From: Enoplolaimus lenunculus
Taxonomy: Eukaryota > Nematoda > Enoplea > Enoplida > Thoracostomopsidae
Length of the DNA: 64,000 bases
Reading direction: 5' to 3'
Assembly (NCBI GenBank): GCA_030248215.1
Contig: JASANG010004046.1
Location: 124,001 to 188,000 of the forward strand
The translations under genes and the position numbers were made by a program. This document shows, in pieces, positions 47,101 through 59,100 of this stretch. The notes under the pieces are model-generated. The model was given only the letters and a program-made list of their open reading frames with translations, was not told where the DNA came from and made no database searches. The number at the start of each line of letters is the position of its first letter. Position 1 is the stretch's first letter.

Positions 47101-50100
47101 CGCAGTACAGAAGGTTAACAAAACATCGTGCGGCTTCAATCGTTCCGAGAAACGATTATTACTCGATTGAAATTTCATATTTACTCGGAAAAGTTTGAAT
47201 ATTTGTGGCACTCAATTAAATAAAATTAAACTATTTTTCTGAAAAGAACAAGGGTGGGAAAAGACTGGTTGTGGGTAAAAATGTGTCATGAATAAAATAA
47301 TTACGCTCGGATATACCAGCGAGCAAAAAATGAAGTGGTGAAACACAGGCCGTTAAAAATCATTACCCACTACATTTCTGCTTGCCTTTAGTACGGATCA
47401 TGTAAAAAATAGGATTTCGACACCAAGCATGAATGTAATACTAAGCCTAAATTAAGCACAAATCTAAACTAAGTTCAACCCAAAGTATAAGCGCATTAAA
47501 AGTAGTAAACGGATCACTATTTTTAAAAGCCAGCGTTAAATAACTAACTACTATCAGATATTGCAATGACAGCATTTCTGTGTGTCATTGCAGACAGCTG
47601 AAATAGATTTGAATAAGTAGTACAATAGGTGGATCCGGAGTTCATTGGGTGCCTGAGTGCCCCACTACGCATTAAAAGCAAGGAAATTTTGTTAAACATA
47701 AAATTGAAAAATGCTTCATGTCTGATAGCGTTTGGTTCCGAGATTTCCAACGCATGGCCTTTAAAATTAAATTTGCCCCGTGATACAAGCAAAATAAAGC
47801 TACAAATACACAATTTAGATTGCTACTTACAAATGGAGTGCCGACGCCGTTTTTTTATTTTTAAATTTTGCCGAAGCCAATTAGGCGGCAGTTAGCACAT
47901 CCCTACTAATTATCTGTTTGAATTTTCATAACTAATAATTTTATTAAAAAATCTCGGACGAATCAGGACCTTTAGTGGTAACAGCGGATGAATTTCATTT
48001 TGAGCGAAAGTAAAGAATGGATGACTATTTTGAGCTTAGAATGCAGTAGATCATACCTAGACTGTAAAAGTGCCGTTTTCGCGTTTCTCTACAGCTAGAA
48101 AGGGTTCAGGAGTCAAAACCACCTTCTCCGATGTTTTCCATGGGTTTTTACGGATATTTTTAGTTGTTACCAAAAGAACTCTCCTTCGAAATTTTATAGG
48201 ACGTAAGCTTTTGCACAATCCTGGCTACGCGCATGTCCCCTGCTTTTTTGTTGGTATACTCGCCTGCTGTTTGAATCAAACCATACTTACGTCCAACAAA
48301 AGCAACTGATTGAATTTTTCCAGTACAAAGCAAAACGCCCATTTCGTATTTTAAATCTTCTAAATCAAAGTTGAATTGATCGAAATTCGACTCGAATTCA
48401 ATTTCGAATATTCGATGAGACTGTAATATTTCGCCGGCTGAGGGCAGAGTTTCAAATTGATCGGGAGCTGAAATTGTTGAATCTGAAATAAAACTAACCC
48501 GCTGTAGCGGTATCTATCTATATCACACTGTTTAGGTATCAAAACTCGTCAGTTACCAAGCATTAATAAACAGCTGATCAAAAAGTTCATCACAGCAATA
48601 CTCCTAAAAAGCCTATAGTTCTTAATAACTAAACGCGGAAAGTTTGAAGTAAAAAATGTCACAAGTTTGGTATATTCTCATTAAACAAGAAACGTGTATA
48701 AATCTTTGGCTCCAGCATTTTGGCACAAATCGAGCACCTTAAACAAAAAGCAATGACACTACCTCGACACAGAACACCAATATTGCATGGCCTTGATTCT
48801 GTAATTGGATTGCATTGCTGGTCGAAAGGCGTCGAATAACTGGTTCTGGTTTGTGTTCCACCTTCACACAATACTGAACACTCGGACCAATCAGAAAACG
48901 TCTGCAACGAATTCTGTCAACTTTATACATGCGTACAATATGATTGGTTAAATTATTCAGAACTCTGCTAATTTGAACTGAATTTATTTCTACAACTCGC
49001 CCTATTGGCTTGTTTTATACTTTAAAGAAGTATCAAACTGTCATTGTATTCCGGTCAACTACTCGATTGCGTTATACAGTATTGTACCCACGTCCACAAC
49101 TGCGAAGGAGCGAACGCGGTCACCGCCCCATACAGCATCTTCGCACCCACAACTGGCAGAAGTTTCTACAAACGCAACAGATGACACGCCCACAACATCG
49201 CAACTAAACTCTTATGCTTTGAATACTACTGATTTGAATAATTTTGTACGACTAAAGTAGAAATTAGTAGAACTGTATTTCTTCACCATAAACGTTTTTC
49301 AAGAAGGACGATCGCTGCCTTGTCCCCTCCCCAACCAAACAAGTTGCCCAGTTGTTAATACAAAATACCGCATACCTCGCATGGTTGCAGTTGAGGTTCA
49401 GGGCATTCCACCTGAGTGTTACAGTCTTCGGTTACAACGAGATCTGGGCACGGCTGACCTTCTGCGACAGGTTCAACAACAACTGCTCCTTGTCGTGAGC
49501 GGGTACCGCCGTGGCACGTTTGGCTACAATCACTCCAATCGCCGTAAACCACCTGCAATTTAACCATGGGCGTAACCAAGACTCTGAGGGCATAAGTTCA
49601 TATGATATTTTTTGTGGGGTGTGAGCATGGGTTCAGCTAAGATTTTTGAAAAAGTGGTTACTTCTATAAAAATTTGAAAGGTTCTTGTGTTAGATACTCA
49701 AAAAGTATCGAAAACTCCTTCACAAAAATTACAAAGGGTGTTTTGACCGGTGAACCCGCGTTGGTTATACACCCAAGGGCGAGTGACAAGAAAGGTAGAT
49801 TTAAAGTTATAAGGCCCATGTATAGAACAGGGCCGGATGTTTTACTACATGACTGTAATAGTCAGTTTAAGCTTTAGACTAACTTTTGTTCTTAGACTTA
49901 GGCTTAGGCTTAGGAATAGGCTCATCGTTACGCTTAGGCTAAGGCGTAGGCTTAGGAATATGCTTATACTACTGTTCCGGCCCTGTTCTTGACATGGGCC
50001 AAACGGCCATTTTATGATCCATCAAGGATGTTGGGAAACTCACGCCTATGAATGTAACAGCATTCATGTCAATGCAACAGAAAAACCCAGTGCGGAGCGG

Positions 50101-53100
50101 AAGACACAATTTTTAAATTTAAAAAAACTGAGAACTTTATTTATTTTACTGTTTTGCCAGTCCCACAGCTTAACGATGGTCTTTAGCTTTAACGAAAGCC
50201 ATAAAAAGTAATGCACAAGGACAGGCCTAGTAGTTTTCCAGAAAAAACAAGTGCAGTGCCTTGTATTGCTGTTGAGCCGAATGCTTTGTGCAATTCATCT
50301 TTTTTGAACTGCATGCAGCCAATGTGCAATTAATTGCGCAATACATCGAAAATTTACAGCTAATCGACGGATCCTAGTTTTGTGCATTTTATACCTTCGC
50401 GCTCTTTGTGCATATTTTAACAAATCCATCCAGCAGCGCCCTCTCAAATTTTTGACGGGGGCGAGTTTTGCACAAGTCAGACACGTATTTTTAATACTGT
50501 ATGCTATATATGTGCCAATTTTGTAAAAGGAACAACATTGTACAGTATAGACCTTACCATTTTTTTCACAAAAAATCCCTGATTGGGAGGGGGCGTACGC
50601 TCCCGCCGCGCCCAACTGAATTCACTATTGAATTCATTCGATGCATTATTAATATCAACCGTTCAGCATCGCTGTTTTCCAATCCAGTACAGCCTCCTGT
50701 GAATGCATCGTCCACAATAAGTTGTGTACATAATGCCACAATTAGAGAGCATGGTTATCAAATACGGTTTAATGAACTGTCCGGCCTGTAACTGATATTC
50801 TAACCACTTTTGCGGGGCAAGACTTATTGTGTTCTGTCAGTTGACTACGTCTATCGTGTTAGAAAAGCGAAATGTTTGACAGAACGGAATTGCTTTTTAC
50901 CTGACAGTCCACCGGATCTGGTGGGCAATCGATTTCTGTGTCACAAAGTTCCGGCTCCGGTTGTTCGGGGCATGAGACGCCTCCAAATTGTGCCTCACGT
51001 ACAATCTCCAGTTGCTGCGTGCGATATCCTGTACCACATGTTGTACTGCATTCACTGAATGCGGTGTAGCGATACTGAAATATCAAAAATGAAAATATAT
51101 AATGCATTTTTTACAATAACTTGCGTACACCGTGTTATTATTTTCACAAGCTTGTTACGTACAGGAATAACCTTGAGTGCAATATATGGTTAATGGGCTT
51201 TGAATTTACTGTTATTAACTCAAGAACATAAGTGTAAAAATGTGGTTTAGCTTAATAGCTTACCTGGCAATCAACAGGTGGCGGAGGGCATGCGACCCCA
51301 GAATTGCATGATTCCGGCCGCGGCTGATCGGGACATTGGAGACCTCCAAACTGTGGCTGTTGTTCGATTAGCACCTGGCGGATTCTTTGACCAAATCCAC
51401 ACGAAACACTACAGTCACTCCAGTCCGAATACGAGAACTGAAATAAATAATCTATGGATTTTGTAAAACTAATCGTCCACTGATAATATGTGTTACACAC
51501 ATTTGAGAATACGGACAATTGACAAAGAAGTACGGTACGGTGATAAAGCTACTCTAAAATAGGTGATATTCCAAAAAACATGCACCAACTGGATTTTGTT
51601 TCGTTTTCTAAACATTTCTTTTGCTGTGACGGTAGCGGACAGTGACGGACATCATCAAAGCTACAGTGCGACCCCTGGCATGGCTTGGTTTTAGTACGAA
51701 GATAAATTTTGGTCTCTTTAAATTAATGTTTCGAAACATTCGTTTTGGGCCCATTGAAGTCTTTAAAATCATCTCCAGTTTCAGGAATTGGTTACCCATA
51801 GATAGTTTAACAGATAAAACTTTTCTAGGGGGGCCAAATTTTTAAGGAGGTGTCTGGCTCTTTGGGCCGCCGTCTGACTACAGACCGGATAAGTGGTAAT
51901 AAAGCTCACTACTTTTATTAACGGAGATTATGACACGATTTAACTAGGTCCCCATTCGTGCTTACCTGGCAATCAACAGGTGGCGGGGGACACTGAACTC
52001 CAGAATCGCACGCTTCCGGCAGCGGCTGATCGGGACATTGGAGACCTCCAAACTGGGGCTGTTGTTCAATTAGAAGCTGTCGGGTTCTTTGGCCAAATCC
52101 ACATGAAACACTGCAGTCACTCCAGTCCGAATAAGAAAACTGAAAACCAATTATTAATCGTTTGGAAGTAACGATGAATATAATAAGGGTTGCGCTTACT
52201 TTTTAATTATTTTAATGCCGACGGCGTTTGAACAGGTGACGGACGGCGCCGAACAGGTGACGGACGGCGCCGAACAGGTGACGGACGGCGCCGAACAGGT
52301 GACGGACGGCGCCGAACAGGTGACGGACGGCGCCGAACATGTGACGGACGGCGCCGAACATGTGACGGACGGCGCCGAACATGTGACGGACGGCGCCGAA
52401 CAGGTGACGGACGGCGCCGAACATGTGACGGACGGCGCCGAACATGTGACGGACGGCGCCGAACATGTGACGGACGGCGCCGAACATGTGACGGACGGCG
52501 CCGAACATGTGACGGACGGCGCCGAACATGTGACGGACGGCGCCGAACATGTGACGGACGGCGCCGAACATGTGACGGACGGCGCCGAACATGTGACGGA
52601 CGGCGCCGAACATGTGACGGACGGCGCCGAACATGTGACGGACGGCGCCGAACATGTGACGGACGGCGCCGAACATGTGACGGACGGCGCCGAACATGTG
52701 ACGGACGGCGCCGAACATGTGACGGACGGCGCCGAACATGTGACGGACGGCGCCGAACATGTGACGGACGGCGCCGAACATGTGACGGACGGCGCCGAAC
52801 ATGTGACGGACGGCGCCGAACATGTGACGGACGGCGCCGAACATGTGACGGACGGCGCCGAACATGTGACGGACGGCGCCGAACATGTGACGGACGGCGC
52901 CGAACATGTGACGGACGGCGCCGAACATGTGACGGACGGCGCCGAACATGTGACGGTCGGCGCCGAACATGTGACGGACGGCGCCGAACATGTGACGGAC
53001 GGCGCCGAACATGTGACGGACGGCGCCGAACATGTGACGGACGGCGCCGAACATGTGACGGACGGCGCCGAACATGTGACGGACGGCGCCGAACATGTGA

Positions 53101-56100
53101 CGGACGGCGCCGAACATGTGACGGACGGCGCCGAACATGTGACGGACGGCGCCGAACATGTGACGGACGGCGCCGAACATGTGACGGACGGCGCCGAACA
53201 TGTGACGGACGGCGCCGAACATGTGACGGACGGCGCCGAACATGTGACAGACGGCGCCGAACATGTGACAGACGGCGCCGAACAGGTGACAGGTGACGGA
53301 CGGGGCTTAACAGGTGATGAACGGAGCTTGCACAGGTGACGGACGGCGCCGTACCACAAGTATAGCACAACCCTAAGTCTCGAACAAGGGGCTGTGCATT
53401 CTCAACTGCGTATAACACCTATCATCAGTTAGCAATGAAAGCTACATATGTTCGTTATAAGACTACTCTAAAATAGTTGATATTCCAAAAAATAGGCACC
53501 AACTGGATTTTGAATCGTTTTGTAAACATGAGTTTTGTTGTCGAATATATTTAATATCAATGACTGTTCTAAAATTGAAAATTATACTGCAATGATAATT
53601 TAAAATTGTCGTGTTTTTTCCTGGTAAGAACGAATACACAGTGCCATACGTAGGGTTTACAGAGGCCTGGCCCTATTACGAAAATAAAATTAATTTCGAA
53701 ACCTTTAAATTAACGTTTCAAAGAATTTAACTTTGGACCTAGTGAAGGGTTTAAAATCGTGTGCAGTTTCGGGAATTCGCATGCTCACAGGTAGCTACTT
53801 GACAGCGGAAACTTTTCCAGGGGTCCAAAAATTTAGGGAGATAGCTGGCTCTTTGGTTTATTACATACGACTACGGGTCGGAGAACTGGCATCAAAAGCT
53901 CATCCTTTTAGTAAAACATCGTTTATTATACGATTTGATTAGGTCCCCTTTCGTGCTTACCTGGCAATCAACAGAAGGCGGTGGACATTCGACTCCAGAA
54001 TTGCATAATTCCGGCAACGGCTGATCGGGACATGGAAGCCCTCCGTACTGGGGCTGTTGTTCAATCAGAAGCTGGCGGGTTCTTTGACCAAATCCACACG
54101 AAACACTGCAGTCACTCAAGTCAGAATACGTGAACTGAAATAAACAATCTCTGGCTCGTGTACACTTTGTCTTAGGTTTAAGATTAAACCTTATTAGACA
54201 AACACTTAGGCTTTTTGTCTCTGGTCAGGGAACGGAGTCCAGCATAATTTCTGAACTTAAACCGATCGGAATGAAGTGTTGTCCCTAAACTATTAGTTAT
54301 GTTGACCCAATGCCGAGACTAGCACCCCTACCCTCAGGTCGATAGATCAAGGTTCGACTTTTTCTCTCACGATGTCTTGTCTCGTGCTTACCTGGCAATC
54401 AACAGGTGGCGGTGGACATTCAACTCCAGAATTGCATGATTCCGACTGGGGCAGATCGGGACATGGGAGACCTCCAAACCGCGCCTGTTGTTCAATTAGG
54501 AGCTGACGGGTTCTTTGACCAAATCCACACGAAACACTACAGTCACTCCAGTCAGAATACGCGAACTGGAACAAACGATAATTCATTCATAAAAGGCGTA
54601 CATGTATATAAGTGTGTTCTGGGCATGTTCGCAAACGTTAACCCTTCTGCCACGCTTTCATAGAGTGAAATTTAATAAAAGATAATTACAAACCACCAAT
54701 TTGAGTAAGACTTCTCGGTAAGTCAACTAACGCCAGAGATAAAAATTAATGCTCGCAATACAATCAGAAATTTACAACCTTTTGATTAATACTTATTTCT
54801 AACATTTTTATCCACGTTTTGCACTCGTCAACTTTTGTACCTGACAGTCGACCGGATCTGGTAGACAATCTATTCCGGTGTCACAAAGTTCCGGTTCCGG
54901 TTGTTCAGGACATGCGACGCCACCAAATTGTGCCTCCCGTACTATCACTAGTTGTTGAGTACGATATCCTGTACCACATGTTGCACTGCAGTCACTGAAT
55001 CCATAGTAACCATACTAAAATAACAGCAACGATAATATATAATGCATTTTTCACAATAACTTGAGCACACTATGTGACTTTACTAAATTCAGAAGAGCGA
55101 TATTGAAACTTTAGGCTCAGGCTTAGGCTTAGCAAAGGCTTAGGGGACGGCACCAGCATGGGTAAATCCGTTCCTAAAGCTAAGCATCAGCTTACGAGTG
55201 AATGTGGTTGAAATTGTACAAGATCTAACTGAATAATTAGCAAAAGTAGAGATTAGTTTTTGGCGTATTCAGCACTTGTTGGTATTAATACATCATTAAT
55301 GTGGGGTATGCACGTTATTGAACTCACTTCACAGTCTATTGGATCTGGTGCGCAAACCACACCAGTTTCACATGCCCTTGTCTCTTGTTGGAAGTACAAG
55401 CAAGGCTTCAAACCAGTTTTAACCTCGCCAATTGCAGGGGCACGTCGGAATTGCATACCAGAACCACACGTTGCGCTACATTCAGACCAAGGACTGAAGA
55501 TTACCTTAAATATTAACTGTTGCTAAAATCCCTTATAGCCCAAGGCTTCATTTTTGGAAATTTTAGGTTTAGTGTGTTTTTTTAACTGTTAAACAGTAGT
55601 CAATACAGTTGCAATATTTGAAACGCCAACTTATTTCTTTGTAACAATTATATTCATAAATTCTGTTTCGGTTTTATTTTAATTTAATAGTAAGCATAAC
55701 GTCAATAGTTAGCTGGAACTGTGAATAAATTATGTCTAATGGCCGTTTCGGTGTATATATTTATAGATAGATACATAATGGTTTGTTAAACCTTGTATAA
55801 CCTAGTCGACTTAAAAATACAAAAAATTGGTTATACTATCGGTTTGACAACTAGAAATCGAAATTCAACAATAATGAGCATTTTTTCAGTTTCAAAGTTT
55901 ACTCTCAAATCTAGGAGTCAGAAAAAATATGTGGCCAAGCTCCTTTAACTCAGAAAAACGGAGGTATTTTTATTAATTAAATATTTTTCCGAAATACATT
56001 TTTAAAAATTAATTTTTTTCCAAACAATTCGTTAAACGACGACAAGAATGTACACTGAAGTGTAGCGTAGCTCCACCTACATGGGTTCTCTATGTTTAGT

Positions 56101-59100
56101 TTAAACTAAAAGCTTAGGCTTGCAAACATAATGACCCATGTTAGTTTGAGAAGCGAACCATTTTTCACGGGACACGTACAGGGTTTGAGAAACGTTTGTC
56201 TTCTATCAAACTAACACTGGTGTGTGATGGGAAGTCAAACAAGTGCCAACCTGTACCTGACAGCCTTGATCATGACCTTGTGATTCCAAGGACGTCTCTT
56301 CTTGGCCGCCATTGATATTTACCAGGGCGCTCCCCGCAGAATTGACTTCTGCGCGTCTGCTTGATGCAGCCTGCCCTATAGATCCGGCTAAATCCGCTTG
56401 ATTTTCAATTCGAGTTAAATCTGAACTCTGAGTTCTAGTGCTATGATAAACATCGGAGCCGCCGCTTATTAGCTGACGTTGCCCGGTCAAAAGTCCTAGT
56501 GCGGACCTTGGGCTCATTAGTGCCACACAAGGCGGCATAGGGCACGGCCGGGTCACCCGGCCAAGTGGTCCGCATGGCATGCCTGAGCCGGACGGTGCTC
56601 TCACGATCCGTGGTTGATAATAACGAATGCCGCCAGGACCGCATGTTACGGAGCAATCGCTAACCGCGTCCAATACTGTTTCACATTCTACTAAAATGAC
56701 AGGAAATAATAAACAATTGTCAGTATATTTTGAACATAACGGCTTACGCTTATGAATATGCTTATAGTACTGTTACAGCCTTGTTCTATACATTGGCTAA
56801 ATATTCAAACTTCAAAAAGTATATAGACAACCCGCCCATAGCGAAATCCTAGAAAACCGCTGTTTCACATTTAAATCCACATTTAAAATTACGACTCAGG
56901 TTTAGGCTCCGGCTTAGGCTTCGATAAACGCGCTTAGAGGAAGGTTTACGTTTAGGCTTCAGCCTTTTGCAAAACCCGCGCGCTTAAGCGTAAGCCTGTG
57001 GGGGAAAAATTACACAAAGCAAGGAAATGCTACAACCGGTAACATTAAAGCGAAGATAACATACCAACAGATGCGCCGCATATCGTATGTGTAAGCAAAC
57101 TCAGTACATCATCGTCTAAATTGGTGAAATCTGCAGCTTCAAAGAAAAATTGTCGTTCACCAGCGATTGCCTGAAATACGCATAATCAAAATAAGGCATA
57201 TATAAGGGCAGGGATGGGGGTCAGGGGATATATCGCCTCCCAAAACATTTGGAACAGAAAAAAGTACGTTTCACAGGGCTTTCAATAACTTTCCGGGATT
57301 TGAAAAGGTTTAAAATGTTTTTCTAATTTGCTATCCACTCCCGAAATGAAATCATGACTATGCCCATGTTAAAATGTTTAGCCAAATATCTATATTCTAT
57401 GTATATATTATATATGTATTATATATACAATACACATATACCCTTACCATGAGTTGATTCAAGGATTGCTCTCGAGTTTCGTCATCGAGAGCAGCCAAAT
57501 TGACTCCGATTGAAAAAATTCGAACGCTATTTTGACGTAAACGCTCAGCGACTGGGATCGGGTCTGTCTGGGATCTGAAAATATAAAGAAATGGTAATTG
57601 GTATTCACTTGAACGTATATGTACTTGACCTCGGACCCCAAAATTATGGAGCCAGGATTTGGGGACCAGTTTTTTTTAATTTTCGAATCTGTGCCTATAA
57701 TCCTTAAATATGCTTGACACAAGGCCTTTCGCTGTATTCATAAATAAAAAGCTGGGGTAAATGCGACATTTTCCTTTACACTAAAATCTTTTGTTTGGTC
57801 AGGGGCGCCGGCAAGAATGTTGAGCAGGTTCGTCGACACTCTTAATACTTTGCGTAGGGTAGTCCACAAGCACCGTAACTTTAAAAAAATTAGAATTCTC
57901 AAAAAGTTCAGTACGATTTGCATCCTGCAACTAGAATTTAAATGGCTACGGTTTGATGGAAAGGTTGTTGTTCGAATTCCTTATGATTGAAATCGTGCCA
58001 CACGGTCTATAATTTTCGGATCATTGAGTGCTATGCGGCAGCATGTTCGGCTGAGAGACGAGTGTTCCGTGAAATAGTGGACGGCTCAAGGGGAAACGAC
58101 AACCCACCTGATTGGGCAATACCCCATAACCGTTCTAATCTATAAATGTGGGGTGAGAGAAACAAACAAGCACTGTTGCCTGGATTTCAAGTTAAGCCGA
58201 AAGGTCGTGTAGCTTTCAAACTGACAGTTCAACTAGAATTTATGTTCCAACTAAAGTTGGACTAATATGCTCAACAGCGATAGCAACAACTCGATGGAGT
58301 AAAAGCACAATCTCGCTGAAAGTTCGCTTCCAGCTTTGGTAGAAATGCGAGTCTGACAATTTCGGTAGTGAAATTTTGTCTAGTGCTATTTAGTGAGTTT
58401 GTGTGTAACTTTAGAGTAATTTTTGAAAGGTGTAATTCGTCGATGGGCGGCGACTCGACTTAAATGCCGATAATTTTTAAAATGGGTGCTTAAAGATAAA
58501 TTTTTTGACAACACGCAGCAGATTGCTGTTAAAAATAGTATTATAAACATCATTTTATCACCTAACATTTTTCAACTCCTACCAGTGCACCGGTTTGTTC
58601 AGCACCGGCTGTAACTTTGTGCTTTTCATCTACGATGGCACCCTGACTCAAGCGATAAGCAACGTTACTGTTACAAAGAAATGGTGATTTCGATCTTGTG
58701 AAGCAAATTTTATCATATTTGATTGTCAGATATACGGAATTTACCGGTCCGGCTTCAAGCTGGTCACATAAAATTAGCCCAGCATATGTAACAGCAGACG
58801 ACAATTCATAATCACGTTGCATGCTCTCGTTTAAAAGCGTGGACAGAAATAGATTTTGGAAGAGTAAGCCTCGCCATTGCTCTCCGGATTTATCTTACCT
58901 TCCGTCCGAAACATAAACAACAATATTTTCAAAATTTGGCCGATCTCCGCCTGATCGTGTGAAAATTTGGCTTTCAACGTGTTCCAACGCTCTGAAGTTC
59001 AATTAATTATTATATTTGAACATACTGTAGTGACCCGATTCGAACTCAAATTATTTGGTCCTGGAGTCATTTATGCGCTACAATTAGGGTTAATTGACAT

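Larger units (their letters stand above)
36156..48482 (-). other. Array of an unclassified beta-alpha-beta module encoded by exon pairs
   Basis: Exon pairs 48291-48482/46858-46992, 46100-46249/44652-44825, 43156-43302/42004-42189 and 40516-40680/38896-39186, plus a lone first-half exon 36156-36293, share a pattern. The first exon has a hydrophobic strand (IFEIEF, LVFELA, LLYLSE, MTLLVS, AIIELE), then a helix with conserved hydrophobics (YEMGVLL, WELAEIFDV, SELLSLL, VELAHAFDV), then a strand (IQSVAF, LANLQI, VQAVVL, IVSVEI, IESVSI) ending at Gly or Ser. A phase-1 intron then precedes another strand (TIQIVVYD, AQIIFV, TKIRVI, SFTVTS). This resembles a split ferredoxin or SEA-like fold; the resemblance is inference. 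A CBM14 exon (37306-37539) interrupts the array. Confidence 0.7.
48763..56690 (-). other. Ten TSP1 repeats of the large secreted protein
   Basis: There is one repeat per exon: 56257-56690 (with a ~95-residue Ser-rich linker), 55328-55504, 54841-55014, 54392-54565, 53961-54134, 51966-52139, 51264-51437, 50901-51074, 49376-49552 and 48763-48901. Each has the CSxxC core, for example WSDCSVSCGFGQRTRQ. Seven of them carry the paired motif near PVDCQ or its variant. Six middle exons are exactly 174 bases, phase 0-0. The WxxC tryptophan (a C-mannosylation site in other TSP1 domains) is present in six repeats and replaced by V, F, L or F in 1, 3, 5 and 8. Repeats 4-7 are near copies of one another, as are 3 and 8. 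Confidence 0.92.

Noticed and set aside
52196-53418. Long open frames of 350-403 codons on both strands
   Set aside because: They come from a 21-bp repeat without stops in any frame; period divisible by three keeps them open. No splice sites, start context or domain supports coding.
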